From: Fistulifera solaris
Lineage: Eukaryota; Bacillariophyta; Bacillariophyceae; Naviculales; Stauroneidaceae
Direction: 5' to 3'
Assembly (NCBI GenBank): GCA_030295235.1
Contig: AP026148.1
Location: forward strand, 124,001-188,000
DNA length: 64,000 bases
A program made the translations under genes and the position numbers. Positions 45,434 through 56,444 of this stretch are shown here, in pieces (within the stretch, counting starts at the first letter, position 1; every line of letters begins with the position of its first letter). Under the pieces are notes generated by a model that saw only the letters and a list, made by a program, of their open reading frames with translations, ran no database searches and was not told where the DNA came from.

Positions 45434-46341
45434 CTTATTGCTAGTTGTAGTTAAATGGGTGGCATAAACTGTAGGAAAGGAATGCTTTCTATTTTATTCG
45501 TTTTATTCATTTCATCTGGAAAGCAACAACTTTCGACGCGAGGAACGCGTGTTAAGCAAGTGGTGAAAAGTGGTGCTGTGGTGCCGTGGTGCCATCCTAT
45601 CGTACGAAAAAATCCATTCGTCGAAACGGTATCAATTTAGTTATATATGCATACTACGTAGTGCCTGGTAGGGTCCAAGGACGAAGGGGCAAAAAAGTAG
45701 TGTTGGCGACGGAACGGTACTCTCTATTTAACAGGCTTCACACTTCAACGGATCAAAGAACCTGCAATGACCAATGACAAAAAGCGTCCCAAGTCCCAAG
45801 TACAAAATCGAGGCCTGCATTTGAAAATACGGCGGCGCGACAATTTGCTTCCTCGCTGGCAAGTGGCAAGCAAGTCGACCATGCAAAACAGTTATCGTTT
45901 CATTCGAACCTCCTCTTTACATTTCTCAACTCATTCAACGATATGCAGTTGCATAAGCTTTGAACGAAGAGTTTTTGAATACAGATCTTCCCACTTGATA
46001 CTGCAGTAGGTTCGACGATCGAATGCCCAAATTCTTTAGAAGGATTGTTCTGTGAAAATGATCGACGATTACGACACCCCAATGAGCGACTAAACTCGCC
46101 CATTGACAAAAAAGCAAAGAAGCAATGCGCAAAGAGGAAGCATAATGAGCAATTTGCGAGTCGAACAATCGGAAAAGATTACCGACCTACTCCCACTCTC
46201 TCCGCTCCTAATAGCCAAAACTAATCAGCCAAAAATCGTTCGGTTCCCCTAGTCCGGATCGTTTTTGCAAGCTTTGAGACTTGACCCTACACGCGATCTC
46301 CAAATGATCATAATCTTTTTGAATTTTCACTGTTTCCGCCT
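45434..46341. other. intergenic region
   Basis: About 900 bp between the rhomboid gene and the decayed gene. I see no gene or clear repeat. Confidence 0.45.
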
Positions 46342-46991
46342 TTGCATTCGGTGCCAGGTCTTACCGACGTCGCCCACCAGCCTTACGGCTATATCTACCC
46401 TCCTTCTGCTTGTCACCGTCCTCGTAACCTGATAGGAAAAAGGGCAAAAAGTGCCGGATCAGACCATGCAGAACAAGACATTCAACCGCATTCTTCACAA
46501 CACTATCCGGCTCATCAAGGGTCCTATTCGCCGTATCCTCCTTCAAATTTTACGCAACAAATCAAATCACCTGGTGCCCCGTTTTGTCCGGTGTCTCATC
46601 ATCAACAAGATGGAAGCACCTACAAGTATCCCTATCTACTGTTAAGTGAATTATGTGGAAAAGAGAATCAAGCGAAGGCTGTATCCTTGACGGTCAGTGA
46701 TACAAGTAGTGGTGATAAAACCATTCCAAATTCTTTGCTTGACGCAGCACCAGTCAAATCCAAGTCAGGACTGATAAACGCAGGTGCGATGAACGTTACA
46801 GACGAAAGTCGGCAACTCTGAGAGAACGCAAAATTGAACTTGCGCGGATGAGATAGAGCAAAAATAGCGAGAGCGAATCGAAGCCATTCGAGCGAAAGCA
46901 GAAAGGCAGCGGACCGGAGAAGAAGCTCGATTATTGCAACGCGCGGGGGGAGTCTTCGGCGGCCGCAAGAACAATCACTCGCGTGAACCAT
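46342..46991 (+). pseudogene. decayed gene with Tyr/Pro/His-rich and coiled-coil parts
   Basis: A frame without an ATG runs 46342-46821. It is protein-like in composition (HQPYGYIYPPS, SPYPPSNFTQQIK). Directly after it, other frames encode RYRRKSATLRERKIELARMR, then RERIEAIRAKAERQRTGEEA and LLQRAGGVFGGRKNNHSREP, a charged coiled-coil end. The parts are separated by at least two frame changes and an in-frame TAG (in CAAAAATAG). One homopolymer correction does not mend it, and no start codon is visible, so I call it a pseudogene, or less likely a gene with missed introns. The family is not recognised. Confidence 0.45.
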
Positions 46992-47388
46992 AGGGGAAAC
47001 GAAACGAAAAGCGGAAGTCATATTACAGAAGCCTGAAGATGTGCGGTCGTCTGATGAAGCCCAAATTTTGAACACCTACTTGTACCAAAGAAGCAGGAAG
47101 AATGAAAATGATAGATTGCGCCGAGGGCGACTGAAAGTTCTTGGTTTAGAGTCGACGCACCGTACCTCCGCACATTCGAGTGACTGCGAGAGGTCCGGTC
47201 CCACATTTTTCTCTCATCAACCTGTCGCGCCGACATCATTTTCAATTAGAGAATACTCTTGCTAATCTCATTTGGTTGCTTGAACAAGTATTCTATCGCC
47301 GCATCTGAGAAGAAACTTTCAAGTCTTCACGAACGTAAAGGTCCTTTTTATTTTTTTTATGAGTTGTATAAGTTCGTGTCTCATGAAA

Positions 47389-48243
47389 CTAATAACTAGT
47401 CGCCTGCATACCGAGTCCTACGCCACCCGAAACTGCAGAATTTGGATACATGAGGGTTTTACCTGAAGATCCCGAGAAAATGGGACTGACCACTCGGCAG
47501 GCAGGACAAATAACAAATTCAGCATCCGAAATACAAATAAGAGGAAGCTCACAACTGAAACATTTTGTATGGGTACTGTTTCCACACTTGATCGCATTCC
47601 ACGTTTCTTCAGAACCCCTGAGACGAGCGAAAATACCAGGGCTTATCTCAATCTGTAGATCTGGTTTGGCACGCGGAGCCGAAGAATCATATTCGGGTCC
47701 GTGCATGGCGGAATACTTCTCAAACGCCGACGCGCCGTAGTTCACTGTGTCTAGGTTGTTGCTATCCAAAGAAAAATTTCTTGTTCTTGAGATTCCACGT
47801 TTAGGCGCCGGCTTCAAATTTACGTAATCCTCTTCCGGAATGAATTCGTACGCTCCCGGGCCTAACGTATCCACTGGGTAATCGCGAGAGGAATAAGTCG
47901 TCGATGGCCCAGTTTTCGTTCTTCGCGTGAAAGAGCTACGCTGTTCGAAGAGCAAAGGGTTCGGAAGCTTGGGTTTTCCTTTTCCAAGCGTATCCTTCAA
48001 GCATGCGTCTTCGATTGATTGAAGCATCGTCTCCGTGGGGTACAGCTGCCTCAGCTCTTTTGCCTTTCGAAGCTGCCGCGACGAGTGAACTAATCCTTTC
48101 CGCTGCGAATAAGAAACCACGTTCACTCCTACAGAAGTTGAGACTAGATTTGACAAGTCAAAGACTGCTCCTCTCCATTCGATTGCCAAGTCCAGCGGAG
48201 CTTCGTTGGGGCACGAACCGGAGGAGAATCCGTAAGTGTTCAT
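47389..48243 (-). CDS. protein with a diatom-type Cys4 domain (paralogue B)
   Basis: A single exon of 284 residues, MNTYGFSSGSCPNE onward. The N-terminal 190 residues are unrecognised. A Cys4 domain follows at about 195-255: IEISPGIFARLRGS, ETWNAIKCGNS, CFSCELPLIC and FVICPACRVVSPIF. It aligns without gaps to the domain of the protein at 16507-17010. Invariant features are the SPG-F-x-x-L start, GS-E-x-W-x-AI-x-x-G, two CxxC pairs and CP-x-C-x-x-(I/V)SP. It is probably a zinc-binding module. The Gly-rich tail ends VGLGMQATSY. Function unknown. Confidence 0.75.
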   Translation of the reverse strand: MNTYGFSSGSCPNEAPLDLAIEWRGAVFDLSNLVSTSVGVNVVSYSQRKGLVHSSRQLRKAKELRQLYPTETMLQSIEDACLKDTLGKGKPKLPNPLLFEQRSSFTRRTKTGPSTTYSSRDYPVDTLGPGAYEFIPEEDYVNLKPAPKRGISRTRNFSLDSNNLDTVNYGASAFEKYSAMHGPEYDSSAPRAKPDLQIEISPGIFARLRGSEETWNAIKCGNSTHTKCFSCELPLICISDAEFVICPACRVVSPIFSGSSGKTLMYPNSAVSGGVGLGMQATSY

Positions 48244-49261
48244 GAATTGTTGATTGAATAGATCGTATGGCAGGTTGCTCGCTTATTCTTTCATTCGAAG
48301 ATACATTACCAGGTACTGCCTTCTTGGCTCTTTCGACAACAAGAACTTCTTTGTTGTCGCTTTTATGTTGTTCTCGTGCGAAGGAGAAGAATACTCTTCC
48401 AAACCAGTGATGAATACAAACAGACCGGGCGCGAATTGGGAATTCATGTCACGTCGATACGGATGGATTCTATACACAAAATGGGGCCTCCCAACTTCAC
48501 GACCAGAAGCCTATGTGTGAAGCTGATCGTCTGTCATCCGTCATCCGTCGCATGTGTCGTTGTGAGAGCAAGGCAGCAAGGCAGACCGGAAAGAGGAAGG
48601 CATCTTGCAAACTTTGTTTTCTGCCCCTGCACTGTCAATCCTGAAGTACTAAAAGTTCAACCCTTGTTCCCTAAACGTTACTGGTATCCTTGTTCCCTAG
48701 ACGTTATCCTTGTTCCATAGTCTATAGTCTTGTGTTCGTCATTACTAACTCCAGTAGGTCGGTCCTCACTCGTAACGTCTTACTACTACAAAAAAGTGTT
48801 CAAAGTTACCGGTTACCGACCGAAAAAAATTGTAATACGGAGTAATGGACAAGGACAACGAGCAAATAGGCATCCCTACAAGATTATATCTAATCGATTC
48901 ACGTGTCAGTTGGTTCTGTCTTCTGTCACCTATTAGGAATTAGAAATTAGAAATGGCGTAAGCAGTAACAAACCGTCGAACAGCAGTGTAGATTTGCAAG
49001 TACACGACAACTCACTCTGGTTTCGGTACCGGTACCGGATAGTATTGGAATTTGGAATTTCGAAGTTTGCTTCGTGCTTTTCTCATGGTAGCCAATAGCC
49101 AGTAACCTTAATTTTGACGTCGTTCTGCCATTATGATCGGAAGAAAAAGCGCAACACGTGTGAAGCTATTATAGGTCCTTGGTGTGAAGACCCGGATCGA
49201 ACGTTTCATCGCAACGAAATACTTGAAACTTTGCAACACAAATTAACAGAAAGAATGACAA
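48244..49261. other. intergenic region between divergent genes
   Basis: About 1 kb. A short tandem of CCTTGTTCCCTAAACGTTA-type units lies at 48662-48720. GGTACCGGTACCGG words occur near 49024. No gene. Confidence 0.5.
48662..48720. repeat. short tandem repeat, CCTTGTTCC unit
   Basis: Three imperfect units: CCTTGTTCCCTAAACGTTA with CTGGTAT, then CCTTGTTCCCTAGACGTTAT, then CCTTGTTCCATAG. Confidence 0.7.
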
Positions 49262-50893
49262 ATGGCGTTACCACCAGCAGACAATACGACGACAGATCGA
49301 ATAGCTTCGGAGGAACGAGCACGACAACTGACATTACTCGAAGAAGAGCGAGCCCGCACGGCAGAACAATGGGAACTGTGCTATGCGGATGCACACAAAG
49401 CGAGTCCTTTATCCAAATTTGATCGGTATGATCTTGCCGTCGATCACGAAGCGGGAGATCGGGCTACCGAAATTAAATTGGGGAGCTTTGCGCGGCCCCA
49501 CATGCGTGCTCTGCACTGCGCGTGGGTTTCGTTCTTTTAGCGTTCACCATTTGGTTTGCACCGGCACCGCTGCTCAAAGAAATACAGGATACGCTTGGTC
49601 TTTCGAAAAAGAAGTCTGGACGAGTAGTATCACGTCCGATTGTACAGCCATTTTCACACGAATTGTAATGGGGCCTGTGTGCGATGCCTTCGGAGCCAGA
49701 ATACCCATGGCCCTCGTGTTGATCGTCGCTAGTATCCCCACTGCCTGCGTCGGCTTGGTGCAATCGGCAACGTCGCTGGCCATTGTACGTCTCTTTATAG
49801 GAGTTGCGGGTTCTTCGTTTGTCATGGCGCAATTCTGGCCGTCGCGAATGTTTTCCAGAGAGATTGCTGGCACAGCGAACGGTATCGTCGGTGGATGGGG
49901 CAATTTGGGCGGCGGATGGGCGCAACTCATGATGGGAAGTATCCTATTTCCTGTCTTCCGTGATTACTATGAAGATTCGGAAAAAGCATGGCGGGTTATT
50001 TGTGTTATTCCTGCTTGTTTCGCATTCGCTTGGGGATGCATCGTGCCATTCCTGGCGGATGATGCTCCATTGGGGAACTACACAACAATGCGAAAAACTG
50101 GATCGACGGATCGTATTTTTTTGACAACCAGCTTGCGTTCGGGGGCTACGTGGAATACTTGGATTCTGTATGCTCAGTATGCTTGCTGTTTTGGAGTTGA
50201 ACTCGTGATGAATAATGCTTCCGTTCTGTATTACACATCTGAGTTTGATATGACCACAGAGAAAGCTGCCACATTTGGATTTCTGTACGGCAGTCTCAAC
50301 ATTTTTGCGCGTGGATTAGGTGGCTATTTAAGCGACCGTCTCAATATGTATGCGGGTATGCGGGGGAGATTATGGTTACAAACTGGACTCCCTTTTTATG
50401 GAGGGAGTTCTAATTATTGCGTTTGCTTCCACCAAGACTTTGGCAGGCGCGGTGATAACCATGTGTATATTTTCTCTTTTACTCAAGCAGCAGAAGGTGC
50501 GATTTACGGAGTCGTCCCATACATCTCGAAGCTTTACACTGGCTCTGTCTCGGGATTTGTCGGTTCGGGGGGCAACATGGGCTCCGTGTTATACGGATTT
50601 TGCTTCCGGGCTATGCCGTATCGTGATGCGTTCTTGATGATGGGTAGCATCGTCATGATGTCATCGTTCTTGACAATGTTCATTAAGATCCCATGCCACG
50701 CTGGTATGTTTTGGGAGAAGATAATCATGCTGTGATCCAACAGCGGGAACGATTTAGACATCAGCAGAATGCCGAACTTTCTAGGAGGAATCAAACTGAA
50801 GGCGGCCTGGAAACGGAACTCGAGAGAGGGGATGTTGCCAATTCCGCTGTGCGCGATAGAGACGAGTCTGTTGAAAAAACGTCGATACAATAA
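49262..50893 (+). CDS. NRT2-type high-affinity nitrate transporter with five frame breaks
   Basis: The protein begins MALPPADNTTTDRIASEERA with an acidic helical N-terminus, then a 12-helix MFS body. NRT2 signatures include FIGVAGSSFVMAQFWPSRMF, NGIVGGWGNLGGGWAQLMMG, ARGLGGYLSDRLNMYAGMRG and FVGSGGNMGSVLYG. The tail reads GEDNHAVIQQRERFRHQQNA. NRT2 proteins take up nitrate with protons or sodium and, when NAR2 is absent, act alone as in algae. The frame changes at T4 49535-49538, A5 49606-49610, CCC 50390-50392, T4 50477-50480 and T4 50709-50712. Four are one base short, one (CCC) is one base long. No in-frame stop is seen after shifting. A functional gene with base-count errors is my preferred reading; a young pseudogene is possible. 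Confidence 0.85.
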
Positions 50894-51364
50894 TAATTGA
50901 TTTGGGAGATTTCAAGCCGAGAGAGAACGAAGAAGGTATGAACATAATGCAAACGGCAGATGATGCCGACGGTGATGATTCGGGCCGGGGTCCATGAATT
51001 TGAGCTGGATTAGGTCTAGGGTACCAAGACATTTTTAATTATTTTCTATTTGACGCTTGTGTCACTTCAAATCCTCCATCGATTCCAGCGCTAGTTCGGT
51101 TTTTGAGAATTTTCCTACGGCAGCGAAAGCGAAACGAAGTTTGGAGCATTATTTTGGCAGTTTGAAATGCTCAGTTTTTTAAAGTGAAATTGATTGAATG
51201 CCTAGCAACTGCGCATGTACGTCAACCGTCATGCACAAAACGTTATGCAATGGAAAAGACGATGATCCATAAATGAGTTATTTAAGTTGACTTTTACCAT
51301 TCAATAAGTCGCCCATCTTGAGTCTCCTGCAAGTCAATCTAGATTGGGTATTGCATCAGCCGTC
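50894..51364. other. intergenic region
   Basis: About 470 bp between NRT2 and TRAPPC1. I see no feature. Confidence 0.45.
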
Positions 51365-51833
51365 ATGGGAATACATTCAATCCACGTGTTCGATCGCAAA
51401 GGCAAAACGTTGTTCACGAAGCGGTACGCCGAAGAGGATGCTCCTGACGAAGAGTTCGCCGCTGAGCAACGAAAGCTCGTCTTTGGAATGCTATTTTCAC
51501 TCAAAGAAATCGCATCTTCACTCAGTCCTGCGAAAGAAGACAGTATCCACTCGGTGCAAATCGGCGCCAGTACATTGTACACTTTAGAAACAGCGAGTGG
51601 ATTAAGATTTGCTCTTTACTTGGATCGAGTCGGGGAGGACGAGAGCAATGTCGAGAAAAAAAGCATCAACGATTCGCTCTGCATTGCAACATATCTATAA
51701 CAATTTATGGATCAATCAAGTCACACGATCGCCCCTCTACGACCCCGTCTCTCCAAACGTGAACGAGACAGGCTTTGAGCAACATTTGGATACTTATCTA
51801 TCTAGTTTTTCGTCACAGTCTTGGTATAAGTAA
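51365..51833 (+). CDS. TRAPP complex subunit 1 (Bet5/TRAPPC1)
   Basis: The start MGIHSIHVFDRKGKTLF matches the first strand of the longin-like Bet5 fold. The middle reads RKLVFGMLFSLKEIASSLSP, and IGASTLYTLETASGLRFALY corresponds to the family's VxTxxYKLHxxETxxGxKFVL block. The frame changes in the A7 run at 51656-51662; removing one A leads into ALQHIYNNLWINQVTRSPLY and DP, the conserved C-terminal helix of TRAPPC1. The intact protein is about 155 residues, close to family length. TRAPP is a Golgi/ER tethering complex and a Rab exchange factor. Confidence 0.8.
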
Positions 51834-52288
51834 TGATGGCAAAGAGACAAGGAAGCAGACAGATGAAAGATTCGGCTTCTTAAGACTGTCGCTACGCCTG
51901 CAGCGAGCGCCCTTCTCGGGATAACCGAGCTTCGTTATACCCCTGAACGTCGATACTCCTGATATTGCCGTCCCTTTCATTTGTGATCAATGTTAGCTCC
52001 AAGATGTGGCCGAATAAAAACAATGTTTATCAAAAGAGATATTTGGATTTTCCTTGCTTTATTTCCTCGTGTCTTCAAACTTAGACGGTACCTTACCGGC
52101 CCAACGGTAATATCGACGCAACAACCCTTAGTTCAAGCTAGGTAGATCGTATCATCGATCGCCATTCACTCTCATGCTAAAGACGTCGTTATTCATTGAG
52201 CAAATGCGATCAAAATTGTAAAAAAAGCACGGATAGATATTCAAGTTCGGATTATCCTAGCGGATCATTCATTTTCGAATTACCGACA

Positions 52289-52313
52289 CCACGACTAAAT
52301 TGCAGTCATGAGG
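52289..52313 (+). repeat. dispersed motif, copy 7
   Basis: Reads CCACGACTAAATTGC followed by AGTCATGAGG. It sits inside the first unit of the long-period repeat. Confidence 0.6.
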
Positions 52314-52498
52314 AAAAATACGAGGCTTTTCTGCAACTTATAAGCATCAGTTGTTCCTGCAATCTTGTCTCTGTTAGCCTATATCATCAATTGGTATCAT
52401 TCATAGTGCACGGATACATTCAAGATGTGGAATATCCTAGCGGATCGTTCATTTTCCAGGTACCTGGTACTATCGCACCTAGTGTTCGATCAAGAAAA

Positions 52499-52523
52499 CC
52501 ACGACCGGATTGCAGTCATGAGT
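52499..52523 (+). repeat. dispersed motif, copy 8
   Basis: Reads CCACGACCGGATTGC followed by AGTCATGAGT. It sits inside the second unit of the long-period repeat. Confidence 0.6.
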
Positions 52524-52881
52524 ACAAGTACATTTCTTTGGAGCCAGAATGCAATCAACGCATACTTCGCTTTGCGAGTTTGACAAATATATCTGTTCTG
52601 GTTCCATAGCACCATTTATAGTGCACAGATACGTTTGATATTTAGAATATATTAGCGATCGTTCATTTTGGCGGTGCTGTTAAACTACACCTTATCCTTA
52701 AGTGGGAAAAACGCATCGCGCTTCGCTACGAGTAACTTCAACCTTATCGACCTTATTTAATGCAGGCGGCGACGAGCGCCGACGATCGAATAAAATTAAT
52801 CGATGAACATTTTACGGACATTTCATTTGCAAGAAACCCTGATCAGCTATTTTTATTTCTAACAATAATCACTTTCGTCAA

Positions 52882-53227
52882 ATGAGCGAAGATCCTGAAA
52901 AGAAAGCCCCCGCTCCTGTTGCAGCGGCCCCAGAAACCGGATCATGGAAGCTCCCCTCGGGCTTTGAAAACGTGATAGAAGATGGTAAGTTTCATGTGTA
53001 TTGCATTTGCGTTCTAGTTCGAATGAACTCGCATAGAATCTATCTTATATTCATGACATGCAGGAATTGTAAAAGTGGTGGCTGGTGCCGTTGTTGGAGG
53101 TGTATTAGGACTGGCTTTGGCAAGAAGTGGCAAAGGCGGTCGACTCGGATATCTCGGTGCCGGAGTCGGAGTCGGTTTAGGATCTATGTACGAACGGGCT
53201 CTAGAATCCTTCCATAAATCCAAGTAA
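52882..53227 (+). CDS. small Gly-rich membrane protein, possibly MICOS subunit Mic10
   Basis: Exons are 52882-52984 and 53064-53227, with a 79-bp GTAAGT...ATGCAG intron. The protein has 88 residues: MSEDPEKKAPAPVAAAPE, then SGFENVIEDGIVKVVAGAVV, then GGVLGLALARSGKGGRLGYL and GAGVGVGLGSMYERALESF. Two Gly-rich hydrophobic hairpin segments flank a short basic loop (ARSGKGGR). This is the pattern of Mic10, which bends inner mitochondrial membrane at cristae junctions through GxxxG-type motifs. The protein is short and the Gly-rich pattern could mislead, so this is tentative. Confidence 0.5.
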
Positions 53228-53322
53228 AAACAGCGATGGAAACTACCGCGGTGTTGCAGCTCCGTGTTGGTTTTACTTCTTTTAGAACGCAATCCACTAC
53301 TAATAATGAAAGTACGGACGAA

Positions 53323-56024
53323 TTAACTGCTTTCCATTTTTCGTCGCAAGTGAGGAGGGATGTATTTATTCTTCGGAGGATCGTCGCTCGTATTGATTTC
53401 CAAAGATCCAGTACTGCTCGCTGCACTTGTCGTAGTTACAGCCGTCGCATCATCTGCTGGTTTCGGTCGTGTGGGTTTCACCACCTCCAGTTTGGGCTGC
53501 TCTTTGTATTCCTTTTTCGGTGCCGGAGCATCTTCTGCCTTTTTCTTGACACTGGCATCTCCTTGCAGCTTCACCTTTTCGTCAATACCCAAGTCCTTCC
53601 TCATGTTCATCTTAAAGGACTGAATATCTCCATCGTATTTTGTGATCGTCTTGTTATCGCAAATCCAAATCTCGTTTGCCACTTGACTAATCAAACGCAT
53701 ATCGTGCGAAACCAATATCATTCCGCCCTGAAATTCGTTGACAGCCTTGGCCAAAGCATCAATCGACTCCATGTCTGTACGCAAGAACAAGAAAGAAATA
53801 TATTAGTAAAACTGCGTTTTGAAGTATATCACAAGAAAACATACGCAGAGCTTGCACACTTACCCAAGTGATTCGTCGGCTCATCCAGAAGTAAAATGTG
53901 AGGCACGTCACGTCCTAGTTTGGCGAAGACTACTCGACTCTTCTGCCCGTCGCTCAATTCCTTCATCTTTTGCACCTGCATCGAACCCGACACTCCGAAT
54001 CTGCCCAAATATTTGCGTTGCTCTTCACGAGGATCTCCGGGATACTTTTGCTCGAAGAACTCGAGGGGCGTCATTTCAACATCCAGCACATCGACGAAAT
54101 GTTGTGTAAAACGTCCTAACTTCAAATGACCGTGCGGGCGAATGTCTCCTTTGGTAGGTAACAGTTCACCTGCCATGAGTTTGACCAAGGTTGTTTTTCC
54201 TGTGGGTACCACACCGAATATAATAAGATTACGATCTCACATCTAGACTTCAACACAAACCATGTACTATCATGTGTACCCACCTGCTCCATTCGGTCCA
54301 ACCAACTAAAAACAATAATTAAGTGAATCACAAATACGGAGGAGAGAAGTGATGAAAAGTTGATGAGCTAAGAATCTGTGACGAAACAAATTAGATGGTC
54401 AGCGTCACTCACCGCAACTCGAGAATCCAGATCAATACCCAGATTCACGTTCGTGTAAAGTGGCTCACAGCCCGGGTAGCCGAACGAGACATCGTGAAAA
54501 GCTAGAACCGGAGGAGGTAAATGACCAGGATCCGAAAATTTAAAGTTGAGTGGCTTATCTTCCACAGGTTTCTCGGTTAGACCGCTTCGAATCATCTTTT
54601 GAAGCACCTTTTCCTTGGATTGAGCTTGCTTGGCGTTCTTTGCCGTACCGTGACCGAAGCGGGCAATATATTCTTTCATCGATTTGATCTGTTCTTGTTC
54701 CCAACGATACTGCTTCCACTGATTTTCTTCCATTTCCGATTTGGTCTTTACGAATTGATCGTAGTTTCCATCGTAGTACTGCAGCTTTTTACGACTGGTA
54801 AAATCGATCATGTGCGTGCAGACATTGTTCAAAAAGTCTTTCGAACAAGGAATAAAAATATCAAAAGATATTAGGATCAGATAATTCACACAATGCAAAA
54901 TTTGCCACATCCAAAGACTTACCTTGCGAGTGGGAAATTAACAACAAGATACGATTCCATTTAGACAAGTAGTCTTCCAGCCACAATACCGCTTCCATGT
55001 CCAAGTGATTGGTAGGTTCGTCGAGTAACAAACAGACCGGTTGCAAAAATAGCGCACGGGCCAGTGACACGCGCATTCGCCACCCACCGGAAAAATCCTT
55101 AGTGAGTTTTCCTTGCATTTCGTGCGTAAAGCCCAGACCTTTCAATATACCACGCGCTCTGACTTCCGCCGTGGCAGCATCCAGCGAGTCCAACCGCTCG
55201 TAAATGGAGTTGAGTGCATCCATGACTTCCTCTTGCTGTTCATCGTACGTTTTCCCCGATGCATCACTCTCAGCACCATTCGATATCTTGTCTGCCAGTT
55301 CAGTAAGTACGTTATTTAAATCTTCGGCTTGTTGCTCTAGACGCAGGCGTTCTTCATCGACAGCCATTACAGCATCCAGTGCAGTTACCGTGTCGGAAGG
55401 TTCAATCTCCTCACTCAAATAGAAAATGTCGATACCCCGTGGTACAGGTATCGCCCTTGCACCGATGGCTCGCAACAAAGTCGACTTTCCGCAACCGTTG
55501 CGACCTATGAGCCCATAACGGTTACCGTGGTTCAGCACCACCTCGGTTTCGTCCAAAAGCAAGGCACCCATGTGCTGCAGCGTGAAATTCGTCACATTAA
55601 TGTCACGACTTCTTGGATCCACACCTTTCCGAGAAGCAGCAAACGTACAAATGGTACCGGCTGCAGCCAACGCGTCCGCTGTATCGTGATCAATACCGTC
55701 ATCAACGTCAGCTGCCACTTCATTCTCATTTAAATTCATTTCAGCAAGAACTTTTTCAGCCTTCACGGCAGCGTCTTCCTCCTCCTCTTCTTCGTCATCC
55801 ACCGTGTCTCCCTTCTTCAACTTTCGTTTCGCTTCACGAGCAGCCTTGGCTTTCGCCTTCTTCTCTTCTTTCGACAACTTCTTTTCAAATATCTGCTCAT
55901 CACCCGCCCCCATGGCCGCGTCCTTGACGACATCGACCGTCGTATCATCGGCGGATCGTTGCAGGTTCCGCTCAAACTCTTCGGCCGCTAATTTGTCTTT
56001 CTTTTCACGCCATTTAGAAGGCAT
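53323..56024 (-). CDS. ABCF-type ATPase (GCN20/ABCF2-like), five exons with a microexon
   Basis: Exons are 54923-56024, 54413-54837, 54284-54305, 53864-54199 and 53323-53774; introns are 85, 107, 84 and 90 bp, all in phase. A charged N-terminus ([20 protein letters not shown]) precedes two ABC domains without membrane segments. Domain 1 has Walker [17 protein letters not shown], signature [15 protein letters not shown] and Walker [15 protein letters not shown]. Domain 2 has Walker [16 protein letters not shown], signature [14 protein letters not shown] and Walker [15 protein letters not shown]. The third exon is only 22 nt and encodes LVGPNGA, so Walker A of domain 2 is split over two introns. 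ABCF proteins act on ribosomes in translation or ribosome biogenesis. The tail [13 protein letters not shown] is an eIF-like basic end. I start at [10 protein letters not shown] rather than the upstream in-frame codon. Confidence 0.9.
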
Positions 56025-56239
56025 TTTGCTTGTACACAGGAAGGTGAATATGAGGAATCGCAAACAGAGAGTTTCAATTTCTCAATAAGGGGAAAAAATG
56101 CGCCATCCCTCGGGTGACGCTGTGAGTGGTACAATGTGCGTTTCGAGTTGTTGCTAGCAAACGGACGCATGACGACCGTTCGAAATCCAATATTCTCAAC
56201 CTTACTTGCACGATTTAGCCTCCGGAATCCCGTACGGGT

Positions 56240-56258
56240 CTACGTGCGAATCACGTAG
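56240..56258. repeat. CTACGTG...CACGTAG hairpin, copy 1
   Basis: CTACGTGCGAATCACGTAG is a 7-bp stem with a 5-nt loop. It is followed by ACATTCGAAGCAT, which copy 2 (ACTTTGGAAGCAT) resembles, so the repeat unit is longer than the hairpin. Confidence 0.7.
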
Positions 56259-56444
56259 ACATTCGAAGCATTGTAACCTTTTTGTTTTTAAAGCTCCATT
56301 CCAATTATTGCTTGTACATTGCTTTCCGATACGAATACACTACAAGTATCTGGTTTGTAAAAGAAGCGAAGATCGATCCAAAAAAAAACACCAAAATTGG
56401 TTTAGTAAAACCTCCACCGATAAATTTCCCTACTGGTACTGGGG

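Larger units (their letters stand above)
52228..52672 (+). repeat. long-period (about 180-215 bp) imperfect tandem repeat
   Basis: Three unit starts lie at 52228, 52409 and 52624. Each begins CACGGATA or CACAGATA, then a TTCAAG-type word, then ATATCCTAGCGGATC or ATATATTAGCGATC, then GTTCATTTT. The first two units also contain a dispersed-motif copy, and the second and third are preceded by CATTTATAGTGCAC or TTCATAGTGCAC. The repeat is degenerate, so it looks old. Confidence 0.7.
51834..52881. other. intergenic region with a long-period tandem repeat
   Basis: About 1 kb. The central part (52228-52672) is a repeat of roughly 180-215 bp carrying dispersed-motif copies 7 and 8. I see no gene. 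Confidence 0.55.

Noticed and set aside
46342-46991. bZIP transcription factor
   Set aside because: The basic stretch RYRRKSATLRERK lacks the Asn-x7-Arg bZIP signature and the frame is broken.
52228-52672. CRISPR-like array
   Set aside because: Repeats are long-period, degenerate and eukaryotic intergenic; no short uniform repeats with unique spacers.
53236-53871. 211-codon plus-strand frame
   Set aside because: It is the antisense of the last ABCF exons, whose protein is clearly conserved.
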